NCBI GenBank assembly: GCA_022059125.1
Contig: JAEUWY010000007.1
Location: 124,001 to 188,000 of the forward strand
Origin: Corynespora cassiicola
Taxonomy: Eukaryota; Ascomycota; Dothideomycetes; Pleosporales; Corynesporascaceae
DNA: 64,000 bases
Direction of reading: 5' to 3'
In this document: positions 55,490 through 64,000 of the stretch, one piece after another
Layout: the number at the start of each line of letters is the position of its first letter
How positions within the stretch are numbered: the stretch's first letter is position 1
Made by a program: the position numbers and the translations under genes
Notes under the pieces: generated by a model
The model's input: the letters and a program-made list of their open reading frames with translations, nothing else
What the model was told of the DNA's origin: nothing
Database searches by the model: none

Positions 55490-56152
55490 TCACCTTGACG
55501 TACTTGCTCTCCTTCACGTCACTCCTCGTTGCATAGATGATCTTGATGGAGACGCTGGAGAGCAGCGTCGTAGCGCCTGCGATTGTCATCACCACTCTGA
55601 CCCATCTCAGGGAATCTGTGCAGCTCACCTTGAACCGATCGTTGACTCCACCGACCAGCGTCCACTCGCAGCGAGCCGCAAAGCCTGCAGCGCCTGCAGA
55701 TATGCCGCAACTGCACTGTCCACCGTAGCCCACCCATGCGTCAGATCCCTGGCAAACTCGAATTCCGTCAACCAGGGTCTTCTTGTATTCTCTGGGCCAG
55801 CTTCACCCACAGAAGCGCGAGATTATGTACAAGTCGTTCTTCCGCCCCTCGCTTTTGGCAAAGCATGCTCTATGCTCGAAGAAGAATTGTTCAGCCCGTT
55901 TATGGAAAGGCCTAGGTGTTTTGAACGCTTAGGCGGTGCTAAAAACCTTTGCATGTGAAATACTTACGGCTTTTAATGGACTCTGAGCTGTGACTATTGG
56001 CAGCGCAACTTCAATGAGGTACATAGAATGTCGTAGCATAAGAAGGTACCGATGAGCAATCGCAACCAGTTTTTAATAGAAGTATATATTCACGGGGAAA
56101 TCAGCAAGAAAGCCAATATGTATGATGATCGATCTTCTAGGCTATTTTTTAC
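55490..56152. other. region with coding-like but unassignable frames
   Basis: Minus frames at 55446-55733 and 55625-55810 look partly coding (FARDLTHGWATVDSAVAAYL; SLRWVRVVMTIAGATTLLSS) but are in different frames and have no complete gene structure. They may be pieces of one broken gene beside the transposase remnant. Confidence 0.35.
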
Positions 56153-58120
56153 TTAAACAAGAATGATAGTCTCTTTTTCATGTCCAAAAGAAGTAACTAA
56201 TGCCGATATAGACTCATGATAAGACTTCCTATCCAAAACTGTGGCTCCGAGTTCGTTTTTTGGCCGAGATTTACAGTATGTGCCCTTAAAGATACCTACT
56301 CGCCTGTATGTCCTATCTTGCTGTGCCCCCAATCTCTCTAGTACTAGACCTACAGACCAGTCATTATAGCGCGTTATCAGAGCGAGAAAATGTTCACGCT
56401 TGCCATAGGTATATTCTTCTTCTGGAAAATCCCAGTCAACCTTAATTTCTTCAAATTGCCATATCCCATATCTTTCAAAACCAAAATGTTCGTAAGGACC
56501 TTTGAGACGCCAATTGACATTGATTTCGCTTTTGGTGTTTGAAATCCGATTACAAAATGCTTTGATCGTCAGGCTAGTATTTTCCGGTATTTTGTCTTCG
56601 AGTGCGCACACTGGATAAGATACTAGGTCTGCAAGTGGTTGGCCGAGGATGCTAGTGTAACCAAAAATCAAGGGGCCATCCACCGATGCCCAACTCCAGT
56701 TGGGAATGCCATTTAGTAATCTTCTTCGTTCATCTTTGGTTTTGAATTCCCACAAAAGAGCTTTCGGTAGCATCTTCAGAAAGAGGCCCAAGATGTAGAC
56801 GTCGTCCATGGCTTTCATCATTCGAGCAGCTATTGCCGATAGTGCTACCAGTTTATCCTTTTCGGGCTTCGTAAGCATGCGGTGAGTGTACTCTTGCACC
56901 ACAGTATACCAAATCGATTCTGAATTAATGTTTTCATCTGGCTTGAAGAATACCTGTTCTCGAATTTTCAACAAATACCTCGTCTCCCGGTTCTCTCTGC
57001 CCGTAAGGCAGACATCAGGAAGGGATTCGCTTGCGCTGGGAAGCTGTGAACATTCCCAAAACAGCTCACCAAGACCAAAACTTAGGGTTCTGGGGGATAG
57101 AATGCGCTCTTGGAGTACCCACGCTCTATACCCCAAGGGTTGGTTATAAAGATTGTCCCCGAAGTAGGATTGTGGGACAACAGCCCAGCTTTGCTCGCTA
57201 AAAACCGGTGATCCAAAAGGTAGCGTTGCGTCGGTTGTGTCGAAGCATCTGTGATGAGGATCTGCTGCTCTTGCAAGAGAGATATTGATGATACAGTTGG
57301 AGTAGACATCTTGCATTTTGGCAGACTCAGTGCGCCAATCCTCTTCACTGCCTGGACCTGATTGAATTATACAGAGGCAATCGATCCACATGTAGCGAAT
57401 TCCAAGACCCCTCGTCAACTCGATTGCGTCCTGAAATGCAATAGGAAGGTCCGTATATGCAACACCGTCTCGAATTTGTTGTATGTTTGATGCTGTTAGA
57501 CGTAAAAAATCTGGGTTTGGACCCCAGCAATAGCTGAGGGCTGCAAATGGCTCGGATATAGATCCTTGTGGCTGGACAAGGTGGAGCTTTGACTGCCCCA
57601 TCTCCAGCATTCGAGTGGGATATGATGTTGGAATTTGTTTTCTCGGGCAATCGCCATGGTGGTCTAAGCAAACTCTCATCCACTTTTGAGCCATTCGGAT
57701 TCCGTCCAAAACTGCTCTGGATCGTGGCCTTTTTCCTAGATCCAGACTATGATTGACCTTTATATCCTGGAGAATGCAATATTTCGTCCCTTGCGCTTTC
57801 GGGGCCGCTTCTGAAGCATTTGTCATAAGATAAAGACCTATCTCTGTCACATTTACGTAAATTATAAACATGAATGGATAGTGAAGCGCATCCTCAGAAA
57901 ACCCCGATCTCTGCAGAGCCTTGAACCAAGGCAGGCAGATGTGGCACCCACCCGCAGCGGCGTTCTTGAAAGAATCGGGATTTGGGTGATGATTGCCTTC
58001 TAGGTCCTCCCTGCCCTGTAGGGCATACTGTAACACTATAGTACAAACATCGCAAAGTATATTCGTTTTGAGGTCGAGGCGCTTGATGGTGTCGCTCTTG
58101 TGAATGTCGAAGTTTGGCAT
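56153..58120 (-). CDS. HET-domain (heterokaryon incompatibility) protein
   Basis: Single-exon gene of 655 residues from MPNFDIHKSD; an in-frame Met at 58180 is possible. An N-terminal Cys/His-containing stretch (NILCDVCTIVLQ, AAAGGCHICLPW) precedes the HET domain. Its three blocks are clear: FAALSYCWGPN, LPIAFQDAIELTRGLGIRY with MWIDCLCIIQ, and EDWRTESAKMQDVYSNCIIN. A typical downstream block is GYRAWVLQERILSPRTLSF, and later SWASVDGP. HET proteins trigger regulated cell death when incompatible strains fuse; the partner here is unknown. Most fungal HET genes of this class are intronless or nearly so, as here. Confidence 0.93.
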   Translation of the reverse strand: MPNFDIHKSDTIKRLDLKTNILCDVCTIVLQYALQGREDLEGNHHPNPDSFKNAAAGGCHICLPWFKALQRSGFSEDALHYPFMFIIYVNVTEIGLYLMTNASEAAPKAQGTKYCILQDIKVNHSLDLGKRPRSRAVLDGIRMAQKWMRVCLDHHGDCPRKQIPTSYPTRMLEMGQSKLHLVQPQGSISEPFAALSYCWGPNPDFLRLTASNIQQIRDGVAYTDLPIAFQDAIELTRGLGIRYMWIDCLCIIQSGPGSEEDWRTESAKMQDVYSNCIINISLARAADPHHRCFDTTDATLPFGSPVFSEQSWAVVPQSYFGDNLYNQPLGYRAWVLQERILSPRTLSFGLGELFWECSQLPSASESLPDVCLTGRENRETRYLLKIREQVFFKPDENINSESIWYTVVQEYTHRMLTKPEKDKLVALSAIAARMMKAMDDVYILGLFLKMLPKALLWEFKTKDERRRLLNGIPNWSWASVDGPLIFGYTSILGQPLADLVSYPVCALEDKIPENTSLTIKAFCNRISNTKSEINVNWRLKGPYEHFGFERYGIWQFEEIKVDWDFPEEEYTYGKREHFLALITRYNDWSVGLVLERLGAQQDRTYRRVGIFKGTYCKSRPKNELGATVLDRKSYHESISALVTSFGHEKETIILV

Positions 58121-58612
58121 GATGAGCACCGAGAAGGATGAGATGGGTAGAAAACCACTGGGCCGACCTTTTCTCATCATTCAAAGGGAAAAAGAAGGGC
58201 GTCCTGCTGACTGTGTGCCAAGAAAGGCCAAGGTCATCCTTCACTGCCGAGGATTGGCTGAGGCGAGGGGGGCTGAGTGGGGGCTGTGTAACCTGTCTGC
58301 CTACGGGATAGTTGGCATGGCAACGTTTGAATCCAGAAACTGCGGATGGGATACGAGTTTTGTTTTTTGTAACACAATCCGGGGGATACGGAAGTCGGTT
58401 CATAAAATGTCAAGTGGTGAGAATAGCTTAAAGCTGCTGGCCACCAGTGATGCTCACCTCTCCACGAGGCAGTCGCGACTTAGACGAGGCTAGCAAGACA
58501 ACTACACGAATGACTCTGCGCACGGCATGGAACGCAAAGGGTATGGCATTAGATATGGACAGGAACTCCAACAGCATGCCTGAATACATTTTTAAAATCT
58601 CAAAAAATATCT
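58121..58612. other. intergenic, no gene seen
   Basis: About 490 bases containing the HET gene promoter and the 3' flank of the nitronate monooxygenase. Confidence 0.55.
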
Positions 58613-59820
58613 TTACAGCTTAGGCTTCGACACAATATACGCGTTGCCAGTTTGCAGCCACTTGACAGCATCATTGACAAACTCGTCGACAATGTCCTTT
58701 GCCGTCTTCTTCTCGTTGACGACAGCAGCAGCCTTACCCATCAGGAATGGCCGCGCGTTGTCCATGGTGTCATCGTCGAGGTCATCACCGAGCTTCTCCA
58801 AGTCGTGCTCGACGGGGATGATTCCCTTGCCGGTCAGCTCCTTGATCTCATTCTGCCTGTTCTCCTCCCAGTTCTGAATGTATGGGTTCTTCCTGACGCG
58901 CAGCGGGCGGCCAGTGAAAATGATTGTGCGGACGTTGTCCTCGAAGCCCGAGGTGCGGACAGCCTCCTGGTGAGCCTTGGGGGCGCCAGCCTCCTCGGCG
59001 AGGATAAAACGGGTTCCGATCCAGACAGCAGAGGCGCCGAACATGAGGGAGGCGGCCAGCGACTGGCCGTTGAAAAGACCACCGGCGGCGACGACCTGGA
59101 CCTGCTCGCCGGTCATGGGCGACTTATGGCCCTCGACCAACTTGGCAACGGTGGGGATCAGGATGGACGTGGGGACGTCACCAGTGTGACCACCGCCCTC
59201 ACCACCCTGGGCGCAAATAATGTCGGCACCAATCTCGAGGCACTTCTGGACGTGCTTGGGGTGGCCGATCATGTTCATGTATAGGATGCCGGCCTTGTGC
59301 AGCCTCTCGACGACGGGCTTGGGCGGGACACCGACGGCGGAGACGAAGAGCTTGGCGCCCGAGTCGATGATGATGTCGACAAGCTCGTTCAGCTTTCCCT
59401 TGGTGTAGTCGTAGCTATTGGCAGTCGTCAGTCACCAGACCTGGATAGAGACGGCCTAGGAAGGGTGCCTCGGGATCACTCACTTGGTCTTGCGCGCGCT
59501 TCCGCCGACCTGGGGCAGCAGCAGGTCAACGCCAAATGGCGCATTCTTGTCGTTCAGGTATCCCTTGAGCTCGGCAATCTGCTCGCGGAGCATGTCAGGC
59601 GTGTATCCAACACCGCCGATAACTCCAAGACCTCCGGCATTGGTGACGGCAGCGGCAAGCTTGGGGCCAGCCGCAACGTTCATGCCAGCCAGGAAGACGG
59701 GGTGCTGGATCTTCAGCAGATCGGTGAGCTTCGTCCGGATTTGCTCTGTTCATTTTTTGTTAGCATGGGCCCAGGCGCATGTGAAGGCGGACCGTGGCAT
59801 GACATACGAGGGGAAGCCAT
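58613..59820 (-). CDS. nitronate monooxygenase (2-nitropropane dioxygenase family)
   Basis: Three exons (59820-59808, 59745-59484, 59414-58613) give 358 residues. The first exon is only 13 nt (MASP plus one base); it rebuilds MASPQQIRTKLTDLLKIQHP, the usual N-terminus. Then come VFLAGMNVAAGPKLAAAVTN, GGLGVIGGVGYTPDMLREQI, AGILYMNMIGHPKHVQK, the FMN phosphate-binding AQGGEGGGHTGDVPT, VAAGGLFNGQSLAASLMFGA and a conserved GTRFILAEEAGAP. The enzyme is an FMN flavoprotein that oxidises alkyl nitronates such as propionate-3-nitronate, a defence compound. It diverges from the folate gene, with a 549-base gap. Confidence 0.93.
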
Positions 59821-60369
59821 GGTGTATATGTTACAAGGACGAGAGAACGGGTGGGTATCTGATGTTTTGGAGAAGAGACAGGTCGAAACAAGAGAGACGA
59901 GGGCCGGGACGAGGGGAAAAGGAGGAGAAGGGCGGCTTTAAAAGCGCGATTGAGGAGTATTTGTCGAGTCTCGCAGCGTACCTGCGGAATACCGAGGCAC
60001 TTTGGAACATGGCCCGAGCGCCTCCCCACACATCACGCGTCCGGGGAAGACAGCCAGCCGACGGGCTTGGCCTGGCTGGCCTGGCTGGCGGTGGCTGCGA
60101 GGGATGCGTCCCTTCTCCGCCCCCGAGCCTGGCCTGTCACATCCGGCGCGAGCACAGGCGGCCAGTTCACCATGCGCCCGTGTGCGACGCCGTCGTGTGT
60201 GAACCTCCAGCGACTCTGCACGTCGGCATCGCCTCGAGCTCGGCGCCTCCCCGTGACGCGAGAAAATTTCAATGGCGCCCGCACGCGAGGCAGTCGAGTC
60301 TTTTCGTCTTTGCAATGTAAACTTTCTGGATCGGCGGTAGCTCCGTCATATCCCCCGTCCGCTCTCCAG
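59821..60369. promoter_or_regulatory. divergent promoter, nitronate monooxygenase and HPPK-DHPS
   Basis: 549 bases between starts with a GC-rich centre (60030-60260). Long overlapping frames here have Ala/Arg-rich composition only. I found no dihydroneopterin-aldolase domain that could extend the folate gene. Confidence 0.45.
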
Positions 60370-61902
60370 ATGCCACACCTGCAGGATCCTACCCCTCAAG
60401 GGATTACTATTCGACGACTCCACCGGGCCGCGAACATGCAACACCGTGCCTTCATCGCCCTGGGGAGCAACCTGGGGGACAGGGTCGCCGAGATCGAGAG
60501 GGCCTGCAAAGAGATGGAAGCTGGGGGCAGCATCCGCATACGGCGCACGAGCAGCCTCTGGGAGACCAAAGCCATGTATGTCCTCGACCAGGACAAGTTT
60601 GTGAATGGCGTCTGCGAAGTGAGCCGGCATGATTATATATCCTTCACGTGCTCACATGTGACAGGTGGAAACATCCCTGTCGCCCATGGAGCTGCTGGAT
60701 GAACTACAGTCGATAGAGAACAGGCTCGGCAGGGTCAAAGTGATTGACAAGGGCCCGAGGAACATTGATCTCGACATCCTGCTGTATGACCAGCAGACCA
60801 TTTCGAATGACAGGCTGCAGCTGCCGCATAAGCTCATGCTGGAACGGGAATTCGTTCTCCGTCCACTGTGCGAGTATGCACTGTTCATCCTCTTACTCCA
60901 ACACCAGCTGACCTGGCCAGGATCATCCCACATGAGAGTCTACCGCCGCACAGCTCTCTCCCTGGCGGATCGTTCCAATATCATCTGTCATATCTCCCTC
61001 CACTAGAAGACCCCATCTCCCCTCTGACATCTCTGTCCTCCACGCTGCCACCCATTTCAGCATGGGACCCCAAACGCACCACCCACATCATGTCCATCCT
61101 GAACTTGACCCCCGACTCCTTCTCCGACGGTGGCAAGCATCACAACATACCTACCGCTACGCTGGCCGAGACTATCAAATCGCACATTGCCTCCGGAGCC
61201 ACCATCATCGACTTGGGCGGTCAATCCACGCGCCCGGGTGCCATCGAAGTTTCTGCCGAAGAAGAGCTAGCCCGCGTTCTCCCCGCCATCAAAATCATCA
61301 AGTCGCTCCCGGAGGCAGAGCAGGTCGCCATCAGCATCGACACGTACCGTGCTGACGTAGCCGAAGCATCCGTCAAAGCTGGCGCTCACATCATCAACGA
61401 CGTGAGCGCTGGCCTGCTGGACCCGAACATGCTGCCCACGGTTGCGAAGCTGGGCTGCACGATTTGTCTGATGCACATGCGCGGCACGCCCTCGACAATG
61501 ACCAAGCTCACTCAGTACCCGGACGGCCTCATCCCTACCGTGGCGTCTGAACTCCAAGAGCGCCTCCGCGCCGCAGAAGAGGCAGGCATCCGTCGCTGGC
61601 GCATCATTTTGGATCCGGGAATCGGCTTTGCAAAGGACCAAGACCAAAATCTGGAGATCTTGCGCCGATTGGGCGACTTGAGGAAAATGAGGGGACTGGA
61701 AGGGTACCCGTGGCTGGTGGGATCCAGCCGAAAGGCGTTTGTGGGACGCATCACGGGCGTGCAGGAAGCCAGAGAGCGCGTCTGGGGTACGGCTGCCACA
61801 GTCGCAGCGGCAGTACAGGGTGGAGCGGAGATTGTACGCGTACACGACGTCAAGGAGATGGGGCAGGTGGCCAAGATGGCAGACGCAGTATGGCGCGTCT
61901 GA
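60370..61902 (+). CDS. FOL1: bifunctional HPPK-dihydropteroate synthase (folate synthesis)
   Basis: Three exons (60370-60618, 60665-60873, 60921-61902) give 479 residues. The HPPK domain shows ALGSNLGDRVAEIERA, SSLWETKAMY, the metal-binding GPRNIDLDILLY, and LPHKLMLEREFVLRPLCE ending at splice 2. The DHPS domain shows SILNLTPDSFSDGGK, TIIDLGGQSTRPGA, ISIDTYRADVAEA, DPGIGFAKDQDQNLEIL and GSSRKAFVGR. Together they make 7,8-dihydropteroate from 6-hydroxymethyl-dihydropterin and p-aminobenzoate; DHPS is the sulfonamide target. The start at 60370 adds a short Arg-containing leader that could be mitochondrial; a start at 60436 gives 457 residues. Yeast Fol1 also carries an aldolase domain, which is absent here. 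Confidence 0.93.
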
Positions 61903-62053
61903 ATGCGGCCACGGAGCTTCGATGAACCTATGAGCCTCACGGAGGAACGACTTGGACGTGTATAACGACATTTGTACTGTATTCAACTACAAAAGTTTCG
62001 CGGGCTACTCACCGTAGCCCCTCCATCCCCTTCACACCCAAACGCACATGGCT

Positions 62054-62083
62054 ACTGACTGACTGACTGACTGACTGACTGAC
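62054..62083. repeat. ACTG tetranucleotide microsatellite
   Basis: About seven and a half ACTG units between the folate gene and the next gene's stop. Confidence 0.9.
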
Positions 62084-62094
62084 CGGGCTCCCTC

Positions 62095-63741
62095 TCACCC
62101 CCGCCCACCCCCCTCCAACTCCCCAATCAACCCATCAATCACCTTGAACATCTCCTCCGCCATCCGCCTCCCCACCTCCCTGAACCCTTCCTCGCACAAC
62201 CGCCCAAACCGATCCGGATGCCACCGTATCCTCTCCTGCCGCAGCCACTCCTTGCTATACAGCCCACTCGCCCGCAACATGCGCTCTACATCGTGCCGGC
62301 ACGCGCGAATCCCATCCCGCTCCGCCTTGGCCGCCACGCACGCCGGGAGTGCGCACGTCGTGAGCGCGGGGGGCAAGTAGGGGAACGACGACAGGAGCTT
62401 TCCGGCCGAGGGGTCGGGCGTGGGGATGGATGCGGGTGCAGGGGTGGGGGAAGGCTTCGAGGCAGAGGACGTGGAGCGGATTTGCAGTTTCTTGGGGCCA
62501 CGGCCGGATTTGCCGCTTCCGGGTGTCGGCGTGCCGGAGGGAGGAGGAGGGGGGGAAGGGTTGTTTATGGCGGAGAGGGCGGAGGCGAGGGCGGTGGCGG
62601 TGGAGGTGGCCCATTGCTCGTAGTAGGCCTGGAGCTGGGCGTTTGGAATGGGGTTGGCCTCGGGGGCGGAGGCGCCGTTGGTGCCGTTGGTGCCGTTGGT
62701 GCCGTTTGCGGTGCCGTTTGTGGGCCTCGAGCTGGACCTGGGGTTCTTGGTGCGTTGGAAATAGTTTAGAGAGAAGGATTCGAGGGCGTCTTCGTTGGTG
62801 CCGTCGATGGAACCGGCCCAGGTGCCGTCGGAGCGGATGGCGATGAATTGGTCGGTGGTGACGGGGTCGAGTGATATGTACTGTCCTTGGTCAGTGATCT
62901 CTGTGGAACTGGTTGTATTCTTCTTTTTCGAGACCATCGACGGGTTTGATGATGCGAACAAGGTGGGTGGTACTCACTGCCAGTTCACTCCATTCGAAGC
63001 CCACCTCTTCCTTCCACTCTTCGACTGTTTCCTTGTATATACTCCATGTCTCCTCGCCGTTGTCCCGCGTTCCCAGTCGATATACGACGTCGCCATACTC
63101 GCTCATGGCGAAAAAGGCATCACGTTTGCCCCACGTGACCAGCCTGGGGGGACCCGACTTCCACCCAGCAGGCGTGAGCCAAGACTGCAAGCAGTCCTCG
63201 AGTCGGTGTGGCAATCCGCCCCAGCGTAGAAAATTAGGATCCCATGCTATGAACGAGTCGCAGCGCCATGGCTCAGGGATCTCATACGACGCTGGCGGCC
63301 CGAGGAAAATGCGAAGGTGCGGTGTGGGCGAGATCTTTGACAGTATTGAAGATAGACGCGAGGGTATGGCAGAGCCCCAGCCTAGACACCGCACTCAGTA
63401 TTACGATTCATACAGGCCCAAGACTCTTGCGGGTGCGGGTGCCATGTACCGAGATTGTTCTTGCCGTTCTTGTCCCGGAAGCTAAGCACCCAGGACTCGG
63501 AGACGGGGCCCAGGGCGCCCCAGTAGACGTCGGTCACGTTGCCACCGGCGATGAGTTGGTGGAGCGACGAGGGGAGATGGCGGCTACATTGGACGCGCGA
63601 CTTGGTCAGACCGTGACGAAACCACGACAGCGGTGCCCAACGGGACCAGACTTACTATCGTAGCCCCTCGTAGCTCTTGGACAGAAAGCTATCCCCAGGC
63701 CCAAAGCTGAAGAACGACGTGTTGCTCGAAGGGCCACTCAT
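62095..63741 (-). CDS. conserved protein with C-terminal J-like HPDRF motif
   Basis: Four exons (63741-63656, 63583-63450, 63381-62978, 62880-62095) give 469 residues. The first splice joins EGLRY to RHLPSSLHQLIAGG. The N-terminal half has an aromatic-rich repeat-like fold (VTDVYWGALGPVSESWVLSF, WDPNFLRWGGLPHRLEDCL, RDAFFAMSEYGDVVYRL, then YISLDPVTTDQFIAIRSDGT), a pattern of short beta strands. A low-complexity linker with an NGT repeat (about 12 residues) follows. The C-terminus reads LRQERIRWHPDRFGRLCEEG and then an amphipathic helix; the HPD tripeptide recalls J-domains and the NFKBIL1-type 'WHPDKF' ending. The upstream Met at 62961 in the third intron is not the start. Function unknown. 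Confidence 0.7.
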
Positions 63742-63746
63742 CTCCT

Positions 63747-63779
63747 ATTGGTCGGCGGCGGCGAATGACGTCACACGTG
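63747..63779 (-). promoter_or_regulatory. CCAAT, CRE-like and E-box motifs upstream of the J-like gene
   Basis: Within 40 bases upstream of the start at 63741 lie a CCAAT box (minus strand, near 63747-63752), a palindromic TGACGTCA at 63766-63773 and CACGTG at 63774-63779. Such a stack would bind the CCAAT complex, bZIP and bHLH regulators; actual use is inference. Confidence 0.45.
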
Positions 63780-64000
63780 AGGGACACCACAGGATGGCAG
63801 ATCTCGGAAAGAAAAAGGCTGGAACGATTCAAAAAAGTTTCGGAAAAATGGCCAGGCTGGAAAAAATCCCAGCGATGCGGGCATAGATAAAGGAAACCGC
63901 TAAGACGATCGCATAAATAATGAAAGTGGAACGGCCATTGTTTACGGTGGTGCGTGTTGTCGACATGGCAAGGTCATCCTGTTTTCCGGCCTAATCCAAG

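Noticed and set aside
58652..59941. Plus-strand frames opposite the nitronate monooxygenase
   Set aside because: Shadow of a conserved enzyme; no domain of their own.
62218..62846. Gly/Arg-rich plus frames opposite the J-like gene
   Set aside because: Complement of Pro/Ser-rich and NGT-repeat coding sequence.
63381..63403. 23-base GT-AG intron in the J-like gene
   Set aside because: Too short for the spliceosome; the 68-base intron starting GTACAT at 63449 gives the same frame with a good branch site.

Overview
The window is a 64-kb piece of a filamentous ascomycete (Pezizomycotina) nuclear genome. The genes have many short GT-AG introns of about 50-100 bases, they lie on both strands, and there are no operons. 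The content is typical of the group: a Zn2Cys6 regulator, a HET-domain gene, a NACHT/ankyrin NLR, SAT4-type membrane proteins, P450s, small secreted cysteine-rich proteins and a pogo-like transposase remnant. I worked out exon structures by hand from splice consensus, frame continuity and recognisable protein motifs. Unless noted, every multi-exon model below stays in frame from start to stop.

Layout. 0.1-8.5 kb: a CoA-binding-domain protein, an SDR, a single-pass Ser/Gly-rich membrane protein and a ten-exon SNF2/RING helicase of the Rad5/HLTF type. 9.1-13.3 kb: a 1269-residue NLR (NACHT, C2H2 pair, ankyrins), divergent from the helicase. 14.2-23.7 kb: a possible small metabolic cluster with an SDR, a class-C beta-lactamase-like hydrolase/transesterase, a stand-alone adenylation enzyme, an isochorismatase-fold hydrolase and a divergent Zn2Cys6 regulator. 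25-32 kb: a small acylation-type Gly-rich protein, then a gene graveyard. The graveyard holds two broken SAT4 membrane-protein copies, the tail of a possible FAD monooxygenase, a P450 with one homopolymer frameshift, a [2Fe-2S] reductase tail and a P450 N-terminal exon. 32-39 kb: two secreted, cysteine-containing proteins and about 4 kb without recognisable genes.

39-50 kb is a conserved housekeeping block: a disordered membrane-anchored protein, the SEH1-like nucleoporin, ALG7, 3-isopropylmalate dehydratase (LEU1) and CDC73 of the Paf1 complex. 50-56 kb is accessory again: two weak hypothetical genes, short repeats, an MFS monocarboxylate-type transporter and a transposase tail. 56-64 kb holds a HET-domain gene, a nitronate monooxygenase, a bifunctional HPPK-DHPS folate enzyme and a protein with a degenerate J-like HPDRF motif.

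How it fits together. Housekeeping genes form dense, intact blocks. The accessory blocks between them combine self/non-self recognition genes (NLR, HET), possible effectors and decaying metabolic genes. The most interesting candidates are the carrier-less adenylation-enzyme cluster at 14-24 kb, the Kex2-processed secreted protein at 32 kb, and the P450-head/ferredoxin-tail junction at 31.4 kb. I found no convincing tRNA, rRNA or CRISPR feature.
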